Virus record (IMG/VR): IMGVR_UViG_3300030104_002336
Coordinates: 21,906-43,701 of that record
DNA: 21,796 nucleotides
Strand: one strand, 5' to 3'
From: a virus
Shown: piece by piece, positions 7,535 through 14,914 of the stretch
Numbering within the stretch: the first letter of the stretch is position 1
Layout: the number at the start of each line of letters is the position of its first letter
Notes under the pieces: model-generated
The model's input: the letters and a program-made list of their open reading frames with translations, nothing else
The model's database searches: none
What the model was told of the DNA's origin: nothing
Position numbers and translations under genes: made by a program

Positions 7535-7719
7535 TGGTCTTCCTCCATTTCTATTAGTTTTTGCAAATAAACCGCTAAGTCCATTGCTTCTTCTTGAGCG
7601 TGTATTAACCACTCTAATCTTGTAAGAGTTTCTTCCTCCATAGTAACTCCATACTTTCTTTTACCCACATCTGAACGTGCTTTAATTTTTTTACATACTT
7701 CATCTTCTATTCTACTCAT
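7531..7719 (-). CDS. MazG-like all-alpha NTP pyrophosphohydrolase fragment or phage relative (62 aa)
   Basis: The sequence pattern KARSDVGKRKYG...LEWLIHAQEEAMDLAVYLQKL resembles small phage proteins related to the MazG/all-alpha NTP-PPase group: a KYG segment followed by a helix with E-E-x-x-D. Only one acidic helix motif is visible and the protein is short, so catalysis would need oligomerisation or may be lost. If active it would hydrolyse (d)NTPs and adjust nucleotide pools. It is coupled by ATGA overlaps at both ends, to the polymerase N-terminal gene and to the winged-helix gene. Confidence 0.55.
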   Translation of the reverse strand: MSRIEDEVCKKIKARSDVGKRKYGVTMEEETLTRLEWLIHAQEEAMDLAVYLQKLIEMEEDQ

Positions 7720-9359
7720 TGCAATTCCCTCACTTTAAAAGCCGCTTCTCTAATTGCTTCTCTAGCACTGGCTGTAATAGATGCGGCTAAATCTATATCA
7801 TACCATCCAAAACCTCTTTTTGCAACACATCCATATAGTGATGCTAACAATCTTTTAGTTGCCATTTGCATAGAGTTCCACTTAACATATTCTTTTTTAT
7901 CTCCACTTTGTAACGCTTCTAACATTTTAATTTTGTATTCTTTTCTTAGAGGTTTCAGAGTTAAAATAATATTAGGTAATAATCCCAATCTATCTGTAGA
8001 ATAATATTTCCAATCATACTCCTTTATATCTGAAAAGTCTCTAGGAGTTTTAATATTTACAGCAAAAGGAGTTTCTTCACTAGACTTAGTCTCCCAACTG
8101 ATATTGCGAGAAACTGCCACTGATGGATAAAGAGAACTAAAATCAAAGGCGGCTACATTTAGATGTAACCCATTTGTATTTTCTTCGAGTGGGTCATAAA
8201 TTAATGCACCATCATAATTTACTTTTTCTCCATATTTACCAGTAGGCGCTTTCCAAAATGCATTTCGCATAAAGTAAACGCTACCCATGTGTGTAACAAA
8301 GAAACAATCTTTGAATGGCGCTTTAATAATTTTTTGAATCGCTAATACACCTTCACTTAAACCCATTTCTTCATCTATCTTATAGAGTAACTCTGCATCC
8401 TGTAAACAATACTCCAAATAATTAACTGTATCTTCTTCCCACGCTTTCATAAAGAATTCATTTCTATCTGTAAACTTAGAATCTTTTTTCTTAGTTTCAC
8501 CAACTGATACACTTGCACAATAATCTAAAGATGTACTAGGCAAAGTACCACGTTGAGAATCCATCCATTGTCTTTCAAATGCTAAATCTAAATTTAGACA
8601 TAGCCTTCCTTTAATTGGTTGGTCTATGTTACTATAATCTAAATTACCTATACAATTGAAACTTACACCTTTAACTTCTTTATGTGGTGATAACTTTCTT
8701 GGGTCTATACCATTCTCAAATAACCTCTCGATTAGTTTCGGAACATCTGCTTTCAATCCCCACCAAGCAATTAGCATATCAGGGTCTTGCTCTTGCATAT
8801 CTTTTACGAATGCCTCTAGCATTTCCTTTTCAGAAGTAAACATTTGTTGTTTTAACGGTTGATTACTCCACCAATATAGTTTAGATTCATTAGTATAATT
8901 ATCATAAAGACCAATAGCGGTAATCGCTCCTTCATGCTCATGTCCTTCGGGCAACCATTCCATATCCCAATACCATTTTCTTAAATCGTATTCTGGAATT
9001 TTATCAACTTCATCAACACAATATCTTCTCAAGATAGGGACATCTCCTTCCCATGTATCTTTGAAAGGTTTCTTTGCATCTTTTAAATCCGAAGGGTGAG
9101 TATAGAATACCTTTGTTAAATTATACCCATCTAATGTTCTCCAGTTACCTTTCTTATATTTATAGAACCCAACTTGATTTATAGGTTTTTTAAGACCTAA
9201 GATGTGATGTTTAGTTTTGTATGAAGAAGGTTGTTCTTCTATACTTCTAACAAAGAAGTAAGGTTCAAAGTCCTTAACGACTTTTTCCTTTCTAATTCTG
9301 TTCTCATCTCTCCATCTAATTTTAATTGTTCTATCATTATCAACCCAACTTATTATCAT
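7716..9359 (-). CDS. Family B DNA polymerase, N-terminal part: exonuclease, motifs A and B (547 aa)
   Basis: First half of the split replicative polymerase. Exo I is D132-M-E134. The Exo II region keeps D205 but has Trp where Asn is usual (AWWGLKADVPKL). Exo III is Y317-C-L-Q-D321. Motif A is DFSSLYPS (406-413). Motif B is KRLLASLYG (502-510), with Ala for the usual Asn. The chain stops at AFKVRELQ, just where a normal PolB would continue into motif C. The stop overlaps the next ATG (ATGA). I chose ATG 9359, with AGGTG 7 bases upstream, over a GTG at 9368. It is preceded by PCNA and followed by two small genes before the other half. Confidence 0.9.
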   Translation of the reverse strand: MIISWVDNDRTIKIRWRDENRIRKEKVVKDFEPYFFVRSIEEQPSSYKTKHHILGLKKPINQVGFYKYKKGNWRTLDGYNLTKVFYTHPSDLKDAKKPFKDTWEGDVPILRRYCVDEVDKIPEYDLRKWYWDMEWLPEGHEHEGAITAIGLYDNYTNESKLYWWSNQPLKQQMFTSEKEMLEAFVKDMQEQDPDMLIAWWGLKADVPKLIERLFENGIDPRKLSPHKEVKGVSFNCIGNLDYSNIDQPIKGRLCLNLDLAFERQWMDSQRGTLPSTSLDYCASVSVGETKKKDSKFTDRNEFFMKAWEEDTVNYLEYCLQDAELLYKIDEEMGLSEGVLAIQKIIKAPFKDCFFVTHMGSVYFMRNAFWKAPTGKYGEKVNYDGALIYDPLEENTNGLHLNVAAFDFSSLYPSVAVSRNISWETKSSEETPFAVNIKTPRDFSDIKEYDWKYYSTDRLGLLPNIILTLKPLRKEYKIKMLEALQSGDKKEYVKWNSMQMATKRLLASLYGCVAKRGFGWYDIDLAASITASAREAIREAAFKVRELQ

Positions 9360-9360
9360 A

Positions 9361-10140
9361 TTAAGCACCTAATCTAGCGGCTCTAATTAATGCAGTATTT
9401 TCTGCAAGCATTATTATAGGTTGGTCATCTCCAATAAAGATGTTAATTTTTTGTTCCCAAGCGAATGCTTTATGTAAAGGACCACTAAAATAAACTGTTG
9501 AGGATTCACCTATATCTTGACTCATATTTATTTCTTCTTTAAAGGAAGATACAACTTCCTCTGAGGAAATAGTAAACTTAGCATTTGATATATCATCTGC
9601 TATTCTATAATCTAATTTATATAAACCACTATTAACTATCTCACAAGCACTAATGGCATCTTGTAATTGTCTTCCTGTTACTTGAACACCGCACCTAACA
9701 TCTATAACTCCTAGTGAGATAACTTGACTTAAATCTTCATCGAAATCAAGAGGCCATCTATCTACCAATCTAGTTAAGTTACCATGAAAAGGATGCTCAA
9801 CAACCATAGGCATTGTAGCCCTTTTACCATCGGACTTCATAACTACTGTTTCTCCTACTTCTAAAGTTATAGTATCATTCATTTTTGTTAAGTATTTATA
9901 TAAAGTATTAATTTCTAAGACGAAAGAACCTTCTTCTGTTTCTTCATCTAAAGAAAGGGCAACACAGATTGCTGTTGATTCATCTGCGTTTGCCAATAAT
10001 AATAAGTTATCTTGTACTTGAAAATGAATATATTTACCTAAAGATTTAGAAACTATTCCAGTTGTTGTAGCCCATTTTCCTTTAATTTCTACATTTTTCA
10101 ACGAATCTATCATTTCTTTTTTATCTATTTGTATTATCAT
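9361..10140 (-). CDS. pcn: PCNA-like sliding clamp (259 aa)
   Basis: Ring-forming processivity clamp of the archaeal/eukaryotic type. Length fits the family (about 250). The N-terminal half has the PCNA pattern of an initial strand-helix (MIIQIDKKEMIDSLKNVEIK), a turn, then LLLLANADESTAICVAL. The C-terminal half repeats the pattern and ends with strands containing INIFIGDDQPIIM. ATG 10140 is preferred because GGTGA lies just upstream and the protein then starts on the first strand; a start at 10200 would add 20 unrelated residues. It sits directly before PolB, and the PolB, RFC-L and 27-residue-peptide products carry PIP-like motifs, which fits a working viral clamp. Confidence 0.85.
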   Translation of the reverse strand: MIIQIDKKEMIDSLKNVEIKGKWATTTGIVSKSLGKYIHFQVQDNLLLLANADESTAICVALSLDEETEEGSFVLEINTLYKYLTKMNDTITLEVGETVVMKSDGKRATMPMVVEHPFHGNLTRLVDRWPLDFDEDLSQVISLGVIDVRCGVQVTGRQLQDAISACEIVNSGLYKLDYRIADDISNAKFTISSEEVVSSFKEEINMSQDIGESSTVYFSGPLHKAFAWEQKINIFIGDDQPIIMLAENTALIRAARLGA

Positions 10141-10145
10141 ATTTT

Positions 10146-10226
10146 TCACCTTGCTTTCGCTAATGAGGAATGACAGGACCACCTCTGACCCCTTACACAT
10201 GGCTGAACACGTATCGACTTTGTCAT
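10146..10226 (-). CDS. Possible 26-residue basic peptide upstream of PCNA
   Basis: ATG 10226 to TGA 10146 encodes a short basic peptide (starts MTKSIRVQPC, ends SSLAKAR). The nearest Shine-Dalgarno-like sequence (GTGAGG) is about 14 bases upstream, which is far. Its stop codon lies within the PCNA ribosome-binding site (AAGGTGA), which would suit coupling or a leader-peptide role. The same stretch can fold as RNA, so coding is only one reading. Confidence 0.25.
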   Translation of the reverse strand: MTKSIRVQPCVRGQRWSCHSSLAKAR

Positions 10227-10227
10227 T
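10169..10227 (-). other. GC-richer spacer with potential RNA structure ahead of PCNA
   Basis: About half of the bases are G or C, against about a third around it. AATGACA (10169-10175) and TGTCATT (10221-10227) are exact complements and can close a domain of about 60 bases. Inside, on the minus strand, ATACGTG can pair with CATGTGT (two G-U pairs) around a six-base loop. It ends about 28 bases before the PCNA start. It could be a structured leader, a small RNA, or coincidence within a short coding frame. Confidence 0.4.
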
Positions 10228-10256
10228 TTTACTTAGTAAACCTCACTCTTGCGAGT
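10228..10256. repeat. Two adjacent dyads after the Sak4-like gene
   Basis: Directly after the TAA of the RecA/Sak4-like gene come two inverted repeats. ACTC/GAGT (10245-10256) encloses, on the minus strand, the tetraloop GCAA (GNRA type). TTTACT-A-AGTAAA (10228-10240) is a perfect dyad around one base. They could be an operator, an RNA-processing site or a weak terminator. Both are short, and chance is possible in AT-rich DNA. Confidence 0.4.
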
Positions 10257-11120
10257 TTAAATTTCCCTGTTTTGTATTTCAGGGATACCATTCCATTTTG
10301 CTTCTTTGGAATTAGACTCAAAGAAAGTCCAAGTTTTTCCAACTAAGTTTGGATTAGTTTTACTTGCTAATAATTTAGCAATATATTTTGTATTATTACC
10401 AGTGCCTTCATCTTTGATACTTAACATTTGAATCATTTTATCAGGCACATCTTTATTCCAATTAGGTACAAATCCAGTAACAGTAGGATTGTTAAAATCT
10501 TGAAATGTAGGTTTCAAATGTGTAATAAATACTTTATCACATTGTAGTCTTAGCGTACTAATAAACAATTCATTATGGTCTATATTTCTAGCCCCATATT
10601 GAGTAGGGTTAATAGGATTAGACATTTTCTTTCTTTCTCCCCTAGTAATATCATATCTTAATTTATTAGTTACACAATCATTCCATTTATCCATTCCATC
10701 AACTACGAATGCTCTAACATTTGTTTTGCCATCAGCAATCATTTCTTCTGTTTCTCTAACAAAATGTAAAGCATTTTGCATAGTCAAAGCATAGTTTTCT
10801 GTACCATCATCGTTATAATGATTAGGGCAATAAACATAGATATTAGGGTCGGAAGCCCAATGAGTTTTCCATGTAACTTCCGCCCCATCATCAAAGTCTA
10901 AGAAACGAACAATGTGTCCTTCTTCTACTTCTTTAGGAGTTCTAATATCCATAGCAATTCCTGATTTACCACTTTTTGCTTTAGCAACTATAGATAAAAC
11001 TAGAAAGGAATGTTCTCTTGCTAGTTGTTCTTTTCTTACTTCTGCTGTAAGTTTTTTCCATGCTTGGTATTGTAACTCCTTTTGTACTTTAACATCTACT
11101 TTAGGAGTTTGGGCAGACAT
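10257..11120 (-). CDS. RecA/Sak4-like P-loop ATPase (AAA_24 type), recombination factor (287 aa)
   Basis: Walker A is A46-x4-G51-K52-S53 (AKAKSGKS). Walker B ends in FVVDGMD (D141, D144). Later come the sensor-like strand VFITHLKP and a segment LLASKTNPNLVGK, typical of phage nucleotide-binding proteins of the Sak4/AAA_24 group, which are RecA-core single-strand annealing or recombination proteins. N-terminal residues 1-38 are basic and helical. It lies between the RPA-like protein and PCNA, fitting a role on ssDNA. RadA proper is longer with an N-terminal HhH domain, absent here. The ATPase class is clear; strand annealing is inferred. Confidence 0.75.
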   Translation of the reverse strand: MSAQTPKVDVKVQKELQYQAWKKLTAEVRKEQLAREHSFLVLSIVAKAKSGKSGIAMDIRTPKEVEEGHIVRFLDFDDGAEVTWKTHWASDPNIYVYCPNHYNDDGTENYALTMQNALHFVRETEEMIADGKTNVRAFVVDGMDKWNDCVTNKLRYDITRGERKKMSNPINPTQYGARNIDHNELFISTLRLQCDKVFITHLKPTFQDFNNPTVTGFVPNWNKDVPDKMIQMLSIKDEGTGNNTKYIAKLLASKTNPNLVGKTWTFFESNSKEAKWNGIPEIQNREI

Positions 11121-11136
11121 TCCCGTTAATGAAATA

Positions 11137-12357
11137 TTACCACCATCCTGTTAATTCTTCAACTACTGGTACTTCAGAGGCCATATCAGCAGAACCAAAT
11201 TTCTTAATAGCAAATAATCCTAAAACATTAAGACTTACATCTCTTAATACACCTTCTTTATCTGTACCTTGAGAAGTTCTACCACAAATAATCACTTCAC
11301 TACCAATTCCAAAATCAATATTAATATGTGCTGGAATCCAACAACTTACTGATTCATGTCCATCATTATCGAAGTCCGCATCTGTATTAAAGTCTGAAAC
11401 ATGTATTAATCTATTACCGTTACTATAAGGTTGTAAAATCATATTAGTGACGTTACCATCTGTAATCAACATCTTTTCGTGTGCTTTAAGATGAGAATTA
11501 TCTGAATGGTGATTACCTAACATAATTAGTGGAGTTAACTCATGAGTCAATACTGTTTGAATTAATGTTACAATATCTTCACTTGATTCTAAGTATTGTA
11601 AAGAGTTTGCAGTACTACCATCTTTTCTAGCATGTAGTAAGGAACTACTTTTAGAACTAGGAATACAATCAAAGGTACATAGTCTAAAAGTATCAGGAAC
11701 AAAATCTTTACAATGTTCTCCATTCATACTTAGTTGGTACTTTTGATATTCCCCTTCACCCAATTTAGCAACAAGGAAAAGTCTCCTTGACCAATTTTCA
11801 GCAGGTGTAGGTCTTCCATAGTTAGGGTTAGGTTGTCCATCTCCCCATGCTTTCCGATTATCTACTGGAATAATCCATCTATCATCATCTACTTGCATAG
11901 CACTATCAGGAATAGTTTCCATTACTCTACTATCTAATTCTTCGTTTACTGCTTTAGTTACTTCATATCTGTTATCTTCTAATAAAACCGCTAATGCAAT
12001 TTCACCACTTTCTAAACAAGCATGTGCATCTCTATTGTATTCAGCCAGTAATCGAGTTCTTCTATTTTCTTCCCAATTTCTAGCATCCTCTACAGCATAA
12101 AAGAAACCAGTTACATTTTGTGTGTAAGTAGGGCCATCATATTCTTTAGTTTCGCCCTCTGCTTCTTTTTTCATCATTGCTTTTTGTTGTGAGAATTTAG
12201 CCCTAAGTAAACCTCTAGCGATTTTTAAACCGTCTTCAGTTTCAGTGTCTAAATTATGTTTAGCAACGATTTCTGTATAGTCAGCATTTGCTTGCTCGAT
12301 ACTGATACCAAGTATCTGAGCATATTTTTCTATATCATTTCTTATTTCGTCTTTCAT
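11137..12357 (-). CDS. RPA-like single-stranded DNA-binding protein (406 aa)
   Basis: Tentative call. Residues 1-60 are helical (IEKYAQILGISIEQANADY). Two or three stretches look like OB-fold strands: about 78-125, about 185-235 (RRLFLVAKLG...YQLSMNGEHC), and about 340-390 (INIDFGIGSEVIICGRTSQG...LRDVSLNVLGLFAIKKFG). C216, C227 and C231 might bind zinc. The protein ends in an acidic-aromatic tail, VVEELTGWW, reminiscent of partner-binding tails of ssDNA-binding proteins. It is the first gene after the only clear promoter-sized gap and precedes the Sak4-like ATPase, PCNA and PolB. I chose ATG 12357 over a GTG at 12366. Confidence 0.5.
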   Translation of the reverse strand: MKDEIRNDIEKYAQILGISIEQANADYTEIVAKHNLDTETEDGLKIARGLLRAKFSQQKAMMKKEAEGETKEYDGPTYTQNVTGFFYAVEDARNWEENRRTRLLAEYNRDAHACLESGEIALAVLLEDNRYEVTKAVNEELDSRVMETIPDSAMQVDDDRWIIPVDNRKAWGDGQPNPNYGRPTPAENWSRRLFLVAKLGEGEYQKYQLSMNGEHCKDFVPDTFRLCTFDCIPSSKSSSLLHARKDGSTANSLQYLESSEDIVTLIQTVLTHELTPLIMLGNHHSDNSHLKAHEKMLITDGNVTNMILQPYSNGNRLIHVSDFNTDADFDNDGHESVSCWIPAHINIDFGIGSEVIICGRTSQGTDKEGVLRDVSLNVLGLFAIKKFGSADMASEVPVVEELTGWW

Positions 12358-12380
12358 ATATATCACTTTTTATTTTTTTT

Positions 12381-12390
12381 TATTTTATAC
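12381..12390 (-). promoter_or_regulatory. Candidate TATA box for the RPA-like/PCNA/PolB gene block
   Basis: The minus strand reads GTATAAAATA here, inside the widest clean intergenic gap (12367-12425), followed by an A-rich tract. The box lies 24-33 bases before ATG 12357, so archaeal spacing of about 25 bases to the start site would give an almost leaderless transcript. An AGTGATA Shine-Dalgarno-like sequence also precedes the ATG. No clear BRE was seen. The only sizeable gap lying before a run of core replication genes makes a promoter reasonable. Confidence 0.4.
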
Positions 12391-12425
12391 TAGCCGTTAG
12401 ACCAGTTTGTTATCCGTTTGGATTA

Positions 12426-13331
12426 TTATTTCATGTGAGAAACCATCCAAGATACTAATAATCTTGGCGTTGTTGATGTTCCTCTCCATTCTGCTTCACC
12501 TATCGCTATCAAATATTTCAATTTCAAAGCAGAATTAATTTCACTTTTGATGACAACTTCATGTAATCCAAAGCAAATATCTCTAACAGTTTCACCTGCG
12601 AATATTGCTTTATGTAATTGTTCAATTGCATCATGATAACTTCCCTCTACTATTTTTCTCAGAACATTATCATATCTTTCTAAATTTTTATTTACTTGTA
12701 CTTTCAAACTAGTGCCACTTGATATTGCCGCTTGCATCTCCGTAATTATTCTACGAACATCACCGTTGTAATTGCTTATAAAGTTACTTAAGTCCGAAGG
12801 GATTTCTTTGTTTTCTAATGTCAAAATATTTTCACATAATGTGAAAATTGCACCATCATCTATTCTTGAAAAGAAATAATTTGCGCACCTAGATTGTAAT
12901 GGGTATATTATTTTATTTCTATCATTAGCAGTAATAATAAACCTAACATTATCTGAGTATCTTTCCATTATTCTTTTTAAAGCACGTTGAGCATCTGATG
13001 TCATTCCATCCATCTCATCAAGTAATATGAGTTTAAATGGTACTTTACCAATAGCCTTTTGTTGTGCTATATCTTTAATAGTATTCCTAATGGTATCTAT
13101 TCCTCTATCATCACTAGCATTCAACTCAAAGTAATTCGAGTCAATACCAGTCTTTAATATTTCATTCGCTAATATACCTGCGGATGCAGTTTTACCTAAA
13201 CCCGCCTGTCCATATAATAATATGTTAGGCATATCATTTAATTCTATCCAGTTTTCAGCATCGAGTTTAAATGACTCTTGGCCGATTAATTCTTGTATTC
13301 TTTTTGGTCTGTATTTTTCTGTCCATAACAT
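12426..13331 (-). CDS. rfcS: Clamp loader small subunit RFC-S (301 aa)
   Basis: AAA+ ATPase that opens and loads PCNA. N-terminal RFC signature MLWTEKYRP. Walker A GQAGLGKT (41-48). A DDRGIDTIR segment follows. Walker B is LLDEMD (103-108, D105-E106). Sensor 1 is ITAND (133-137). The SRC motif is at 147-149 with the arginine finger. A C-terminal collar-like helical domain completes it. Length is slightly under the archaeal norm of about 320. ATG 13331 has AGGTGG upstream and starts exactly at the family N-terminus; a GTG at 13343 overlaps the RFC-L gene. The large subunit gene lies immediately before it, as in archaeal operons. Confidence 0.95.
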   Translation of the reverse strand: MLWTEKYRPKRIQELIGQESFKLDAENWIELNDMPNILLYGQAGLGKTASAGILANEILKTGIDSNYFELNASDDRGIDTIRNTIKDIAQQKAIGKVPFKLILLDEMDGMTSDAQRALKRIMERYSDNVRFIITANDRNKIIYPLQSRCANYFFSRIDDGAIFTLCENILTLENKEIPSDLSNFISNYNGDVRRIITEMQAAISSGTSLKVQVNKNLERYDNVLRKIVEGSYHDAIEQLHKAIFAGETVRDICFGLHEVVIKSEINSALKLKYLIAIGEAEWRGTSTTPRLLVSWMVSHMK

Positions 13332-13333
13332 TT

Positions 13334-14182
13334 TTAAAACCACCTATCTAATTTTAAGGTTCTATCTGGAATAATCTGAGCATACCTTTTTCTAGTATTT
13401 TCTTTTATCCCAATTGCTCTTTTTTCTTCGGCTCTTAATCTCTTAACAGCCCATTTTTCAAACTCTACATCTTTTAGTAGTTGAGGTAATAAATACCCTT
13501 GATTTGGTTTGATTCTTAATTTTCTAAGAGTTGATGGTACTTTTGAATACTCACCTCTCTTACCGAAGTTTATTCTTCCGAAGGTTCTACCATTATGAGA
13601 ATAAGCAAGCATCTCATAAAAGTAGTCAGAAGACCATCTTCTTTTTACTCTTCCATCTATAAAAATTAATTTATTAACATTTACATTTGCCGCTAAATGT
13701 GTCATTAACTGCACATCAGGCGGTTTAATTAACTTTAAGTCAGTAAGTACTTCTTCTCTATTAGGGTTCTTTAAATAATCACCTATAATATCAAATATAC
13801 TTTTGTCTATATTTTTAGCCTCTTGGCTTCTAGGGGCCATTCTTCTAATATTTTCTAAGCCCCACTTTTTAGTTCCCGCCCTTCTTATCCTACACATACT
13901 TTTAATTTTAGCAGGTACGCCTTTTTCATTATCAGAAGTTAACACAATAATATTATTACTGTATATTAGAACATTTAAAATTACATCAACATTTGCTTTA
14001 TAGTGTACTTCCTCTATGATAATATTAGAGTTGATTGACTTCCAATCTTTTTCTTCTATTTCATTGGCATAATAAATTAATGCGTCTTCACCTGCAAATT
14101 GTTTCGCTAATGTAGTTTTTCCTGTTCCGCTTTTTCCTGTAATTAATGTTGCTCTTTGTTTATTCATCTCCATTAAACTCAT
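13334..14182 (-). CDS. rfcL: Compact clamp loader large subunit, RFC-L-like (282 aa)
   Basis: Walker A is GKSGTGKT (16-23). A degenerate Walker B, IIIEEVHY, has Glu where Asp is usual. A sensor-1-like VLTSDN precedes a KIKSMC segment in the place of SRC. Archaeal RFC-L is normally 450-600 residues; this is about half, with a basic C-terminal 60 residues. The last residues, TLKLDRWF, resemble a PIP box without the leading Gln, and archaeal RFC-L proteins do end in PIP boxes. It is coupled by ATGA to the upstream LAGLIDADG-like gene and is followed by RFC-S. The assignment rests on motifs, tail and position. Confidence 0.7.
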   Translation of the reverse strand: MSLMEMNKQRATLITGKSGTGKTTLAKQFAGEDALIYYANEIEEKDWKSINSNIIIEEVHYKANVDVILNVLIYSNNIIVLTSDNEKGVPAKIKSMCRIRRAGTKKWGLENIRRMAPRSQEAKNIDKSIFDIIGDYLKNPNREEVLTDLKLIKPPDVQLMTHLAANVNVNKLIFIDGRVKRRWSSDYFYEMLAYSHNGRTFGRINFGKRGEYSKVPSTLRKLRIKPNQGYLLPQLLKDVEFEKWAVKRLRAEEKRAIGIKENTRKRYAQIIPDRTLKLDRWF

Positions 14183-14577
14183 AATAATCCCTTTAATTCT
14201 AATATTCTATCAAAACCTTTTTGCTGTAAGTGATGCCTATTAGAAAAAATAGTTAATGCTTCTAAAAATGAATCAAACTTATTGCAATGTTTTGGTATGT
14301 TTGGTATAATTTGAAATAACTTAAGTAAGTTATCTGCTTTTGTAATTCTAAGTATGGGGTATCTTCTATGCGCCCCTTCCTCTTCCTTTAATGATGAATC
14401 TACACCTAACTCATCTAAAGTTTCTTGTAATAAAGAAAGAAACTCTAAGTTCCTTGCTCTAATTTTAACAATTAATCTTATTCTATATCCTATTGATTGT
14501 TTCCTATCTGTTTCTATTAAAACTTCAGGACTCATTAACGATATTAAAATACCTTCAAGTTGTTCTTTCGTAAACAT
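14179..14577 (-). CDS. LAGLIDADG-like domain protein, probably not a nuclease (132 aa)
   Basis: The second half has the LAGLIDADG homing-endonuclease pattern: a helix FLSLLQETLDELGVDSS, a turn, a strand ending YPILRITKADNLLKLFQII, then NKFDSFLEALTIF and a HHLQQKGFDRILEL helix. The N-terminal helix aligns with the LAGLIDADG motif as LEGILISLMS (residues 7-16), but the catalytic Asp is Ile and the following acidic and Gly positions are changed, so cleavage is unlikely. It may be a DNA-binding relic retained for another job. Its start lies inside the preceding gene (23-bp overlap) and its stop overlaps RFC-L (ATGA). Confidence 0.55.
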   Translation of the reverse strand: MFTKEQLEGILISLMSPEVLIETDRKQSIGYRIRLIVKIRARNLEFLSLLQETLDELGVDSSLKEEEGAHRRYPILRITKADNLLKLFQIIPNIPKHCNKFDSFLEALTIFSNRHHLQQKGFDRILELKGLL

Positions 14578-14905
14578 CTGTAGTTACCCCCATGTGTTCG
14601 TGCTTTAATCTTTGGAATGTTAATCCATCTGAAAGCAAATTTATAATTTCTTTTGTGTTATCAATTTTATTTGGGAATATCCACTCTACGAATAACCCTT
14701 GTTGTATGTTTAATGCTTCTGCTGATTCCCTGTCTATACTTTCAAATAACTGAGCATATTGTCCATGACCAATAAGTTCCTGTAAGGCAATATTAAGAAC
14801 ATAATTATCTCTAGTACCTAACATTCCATAAACCATAAATGAAATAACGGTTATAGAACCATATTCATCTGTCCATAGCACTTTAATATCTTCTTCATCT
14901 TCCAT
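14555..14905 (-). CDS. Unknown acidic protein (116 aa)
   Basis: Not recognised. It has an acidic N-terminus (MEDEEDIKVLW), a hydrophobic strand-like region (GSITVISFMVYGML), then helices (YVLNIALQELIG, AEALNIQQGLFVEW, EIINLLSDGLTFQRL). No cysteines and no nucleotide-binding motif. GAGGT lies about 8 bases before the ATG. The 3' end overlaps the LAGLIDADG-like gene by 23 bases in another frame. Its place between ligase and clamp loader suggests an accessory replication factor, without direct proof. Confidence 0.65.
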   Translation of the reverse strand: MEDEEDIKVLWTDEYGSITVISFMVYGMLGTRDNYVLNIALQELIGHGQYAQLFESIDRESAEALNIQQGLFVEWIFPNKIDNTKEIINLLSDGLTFQRLKHEHMGVTTDVYERTT

Positions 14906-14914
14906 GAGAAAACC

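Noticed and set aside
6339-9359. Polymerase split as a sequencing frameshift or premature stop
   Set aside because: The two halves are separated by two complete small genes with properly overlapping starts and stops. A single error cannot create this arrangement.
10141-10256. tRNA gene in the GC-richer spacer
   Set aside because: The closing stem and hairpin do not form a cloverleaf, and no T-loop or acceptor-like end is visible.
12367-12387. T-rich tract as a transcription terminator
   Set aside because: The tract is T-rich only on the plus strand. Transcription runs on the minus strand, where it is A-rich, and it fits better as the downstream part of a promoter.
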